Below, piece after piece: positions 61,740 to 64,000 of a DNA stretch of 64,000 nucleotides (its first letter is position 1; every line of letters begins with the position of its first letter). A program made the position numbers and the translations under genes. The DNA comes from Undibacterium hunanense (GTDB taxonomy: Bacteria; Pseudomonadota; Gammaproteobacteria; Burkholderiales; Burkholderiaceae_D). The DNA lies in NCBI RefSeq assembly GCF_014284335.1, contig NZ_JACOGF010000001.1, forward strand, positions 62,001 to 126,000, in the 5' to 3' direction. Below the pieces are notes generated by a model. That model had not been told where the DNA came from and searched no databases. It saw nothing but the letters and a program-made list of their open reading frames with translations.

Positions 61740-64000
61740 TCAATGCCCGTGCGAATGTTCCTCGGCTTCTACCGGCATATTGCTGCCATTGCTGCCTTCA
61801 AAGAAGAAAGGCTTGCGGGTTTTAGGTGTCTTGCCGACTTCATTCATGGTTGCTGATTCATACAGGCGGCCATTCAGCATCACATGGCTAACCCGGTCTG
61901 ACACGCGTATGTCTTTCAGTACATCTCCATCAACGATCATCAGGTCCGCCAGTTTGCCAGCTTCCAGCGAGCCTACGTCCTTGTCCAGCCCCAGATAGCG
62001 CGCGCCATTGATGGTACCGCTGCGGATGGCTTCCATAGGCGTCATGCCACCCCGTACCAAAGTCCATAGTTCCCAATGGGCAGCCAGACCTTCACGCTGA
62101 CCATGCGCCCCCAGATTGACCGGGACACCGGCACGCTGCAATGACGTAGCCGTTTCTGCGACCTTGAAGACATTGAAATCTTCTTCCGGTGCAGTTTCAC
62201 GCCTGACACTGCGCGGCTCCAGTACCGATTTGGGAACATATCTGGTCAGCAAAGGATGTTTCCATACATCCGTGTGTGCATACCAGTAATGTTCGCCATC
62301 CAGGCCACCATAGGCAACCCCCAGCGTAGGTGTATAACCGACCTGGGTTTGCGACCACAATTGCCGGACATCGTCATACACTTTTTCGACGGGCAAAGCA
62401 TGTTCAACACCGGTATGGCCGTCGACTACCATGGTCATATTGGTCTGGAATAATGAACCGCCTTCTGGCACCACCATCATTTGCGTCTGCCGTGCGGCTT
62501 CCAGAATTTGCTGACGCTGCTCACGTCGTGGCTGGTTATAGCTCTTGACCGAAATTGCCCCGGCTGCCTTCAGGCGTTTCAGGTGTGTCAAGGCATCGTC
62601 CAGATTATTCACGATGGCAGCGAAGTTGCCCTTGGCACCGTACAGTATGGTGCCAGTTGAGTAAATGCGTGGTCCCAGTACCTGCCCGGCCTTTTGCAAC
62701 TCACTCTGGGTAAAGATTTCGCCGGTATCGTTGGAAGGATCGTGGATGGTCGTTACCCCAAACGCCAGTGACGCATAATTGACCCAGCTTTGCTGCGGAA
62801 TAATGCCACCTTCCCCCATACCACCATGCCAATGCACGTCAACCAGGCCCGGCAATATGGTCTTGCCTTTTGCATCTATCTGTCTGGCACCATCCGGTAT
62901 GGCGATGTCGCTGGCCTTGCCTATGCTGATTATGCGGTTATCCCTGACGACAATGCGACCATCTTCAATGACTTCATCGCCTTTCATGGTGACTATCCGG
63001 GCGCCGGAAATCACAGTCAGGCCAGCAGGCTTGTCGGCCTGTTGACGGAAACCTATCTTGACGCCCTGCTCCACTGGTTTGGGCAATTCGGCCGGTGCGC
63101 CGGGTACAAATGCAAAGGCGTCTTTCAAATCACGGCTGAATAATTCATCGCCCAAAGAAAAATGAATACGCTTGCTGTCACCCGACCAGTGCAGATATTG
63201 TCCGGCATTCACATCCAGCTGTTTTACTGGCAGGGCATCCATTTTCTGACCTATGGTGACAGCCTTGCCAGCCAGCGGCAGTGGTGTGACATAGGCATGA
63301 TAACGTTCACCAAATGCCAGCCATTCGCCATCCGGAGAAATCGCAAATTCACCAGCAAATTCACTTTTTGCGACCGGTTGTTCAGGCTTGCCATCCAGTG
63401 GCAGGCGTACCAGCGAAGTAGTCCAGTCAACCTCTCCTGAAAATTGCGTGCGTGTTACGTATACGGCATCAGCATCTTTGCCAAACTGCGGTGCACTGCC
63501 ATCTTCCGACAAGAAACGTGGTTCGGATTTGCCGTCAACACTGGCCAGATAGACCCCGGTGTCCATTCCATACCAGGGCGTGGTCAGAAAACCACCCTTG
63601 GCCTTGACGTAAGTAACTTGCCTGCCATCCGGTGAAAAACGCGCTTGCATGTATTTGCCCGGCGCCTTGGTAACCACCGATTCCCTGCCACTGGCAAGGT
63701 CCACTACCCTGACCGAGCCCAGTTTCTCATCATTCCAGCTACTGAAAACCACAGCTTTGCCATCGCGTGAAAAGCTGGGGAAGAATTCAAAATGGGTGTT
63801 TTGCGCGGTCAGGCGGCGAGGTGCTCCATTTGGCAAGTCTTTGATATAGATATGCCCCAGCGCCGAATACACGACCTTGTCACCCTGTGGCGCCACATTC
63901 ACCCAACGTAACTGATGCACATCAAACTGATCGGGGGCCACCTCATGCGGAAAACGCAGGGCATCACGGACTTCGCGTGTGTCTTTCACATGGAAGGGAA
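61740..64000 (-). CDS. Beta-propeller amidohydrolase (partial, N terminus outside window)
   Basis: At least 750 residues, running off the end of the window. The N-terminal part has TolB/WD40-type blades (SPDGRQVTYVKA, SPDGEWLAFGERY, FSRDGKAVVFSSW). From about residue 330 of the visible part it becomes a metal-dependent amidohydrolase: KTILPGLVDVHWHG holds the HxH ligands, TTIHDPSN and VDGHTGVEHALP further ligands, and LEAGKLADLMIVDGDVLKDI the typical end. Relatives of this layout are longer than 1000 residues and secreted, with more blades and a signal peptide still to come. The methionine at 63989 is internal. The protein ends in EEHSHGH. Substrate unknown. Confidence 0.88.
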   Translation of the reverse strand, partial: PFHVKDTREVRDALRFPHEVAPDQFDVHQLRWVNVAPQGDKVVYSALGHIYIKDLPNGAPRRLTAQNTHFEFFPSFSRDGKAVVFSSWNDEKLGSVRVVDLASGRESVVTKAPGKYMQARFSPDGRQVTYVKAKGGFLTTPWYGMDTGVYLASVDGKSEPRFLSEDGSAPQFGKDADAVYVTRTQFSGEVDWTTSLVRLPLDGKPEQPVAKSEFAGEFAISPDGEWLAFGERYHAYVTPLPLAGKAVTIGQKMDALPVKQLDVNAGQYLHWSGDSKRIHFSLGDELFSRDLKDAFAFVPGAPAELPKPVEQGVKIGFRQQADKPAGLTVISGARIVTMKGDEVIEDGRIVVRDNRIISIGKASDIAIPDGARQIDAKGKTILPGLVDVHWHGGMGEGGIIPQQSWVNYASLAFGVTTIHDPSNDTGEIFTQSELQKAGQVLGPRIYSTGTILYGAKGNFAAIVNNLDDALTHLKRLKAAGAISVKSYNQPRREQRQQILEAARQTQMMVVPEGGSLFQTNMTMVVDGHTGVEHALPVEKVYDDVRQLWSQTQVGYTPTLGVAYGGLDGEHYWYAHTDVWKHPLLTRYVPKSVLEPRSVRRETAPEEDFNVFKVAETATSLQRAGVPVNLGAHGQREGLAAHWELWTLVRGGMTPMEAIRSGTINGARYLGLDKDVGSLEAGKLADLMIVDGDVLKDIRVSDRVSHVMLNGRLYESATMNEVGKTPKTRKPFFFEGSNGSNMPVEAEEHSHGH

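Noticed and set aside
1-64000. CRISPR arrays, prophage, integrases, transposases, toxin-antitoxin pairs, defence islands
   Set aside because: Looked for evenly spaced direct repeats and typical proteins; the only repeats found are short tandem tracts and the MITE-like hairpins, and the PIN-PhoH protein lacks an adjacent antitoxin-like gene.

Overview
The window is a stretch of ordinary bacterial chromosome. Gene content, gene order and protein sequences look betaproteobacterial (Burkholderiales), most like an Oxalobacteraceae member such as Undibacterium. That placement is inference from two things: base composition is only around half G+C by eye, low for the order, and the alaA-hom, arn, RhlE, FimV-like and PIN-PhoH proteins have a betaproteobacterial character. 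I see no rRNA, tRNA, CRISPR array, integrase, transposase or prophage gene. About 56 protein genes are supported, packed on both strands.

Layout. 1-6.3 kb: tail of an unknown gene, an NRDE/TANGO2 protein, a sugar-type MFS carrier, homoserine dehydrogenase and alanine aminotransferase (alaA-hom), then a class A beta-lactamase of the VEB/PER type. 6.4-13.6 kb: a lipid A L-aminoarabinose operon (Mth938-like gene, arnT, arnB, arnC, split arnA formyltransferase and decarboxylase genes, arnD). 13.6-18 kb: a Bcp peroxiredoxin, a PIN-PhoH ATPase and an MFS-PlsC fusion. 18-25.7 kb: lolC-lolD followed in the same run by an EpsL-like outer-membrane beta-barrel and a polysaccharide deacetylase; opposite them a conserved gene and recJ, then an alpha/beta hydrolase. 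26-34 kb: a complete dipeptide ABC transporter (dppABCDF) and an M13 metallopeptidase. 34-41.4 kb: a DinG/YoaA helicase, a DUF465 protein, a PP2C phosphatase, a glutathione transferase, a FimV-like polar protein and TrmJ. 41.5-50 kb: suhB, rhlE, a DUF4239-like membrane protein, mutS, slyD, the ribosomal oxygenase RoxA and a low-complexity Ala/Pro lipoprotein. 50-58.6 kb: two small cytochromes c, a MoxR ATPase, acs, a UPF0114 membrane protein, fumarase, murI and a pentapeptide-repeat protein. 58.6-64 kb: three poorly known envelope-type genes, tyrB and the 3' part of a propeller-amidohydrolase.

Functional themes are envelope modification and defence (arn, beta-lactamase, MFS-PlsC, Lol, deacetylase, FimV), peptide uptake and breakdown (dpp plus an M13 peptidase next door), DNA repair (recJ, dinG-like, mutS) and central metabolism (acs, fumarase, tyrB, alaA, hom).

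The most distinctive signals are: an intergenic inverted-repeat element present in two full copies and one short copy (5158-5264, 31813-31916, 27661-27713), with a paired base change between copies; a FimV-like gene whose signal peptide lies upstream of every ATG/GTG/TTG, so that translation seems to begin at ATT; a VEB-like beta-lactamase with SDG in place of SDN; the lolCD-EpsL-deacetylase gene run; an arn operon without arnE/arnF; and short tandem arrays and palindromes in several intergenic gaps. I did not find a clearly new multi-gene defence or mobile system. All names rest on reading the sequence and on family knowledge; no database search was run.
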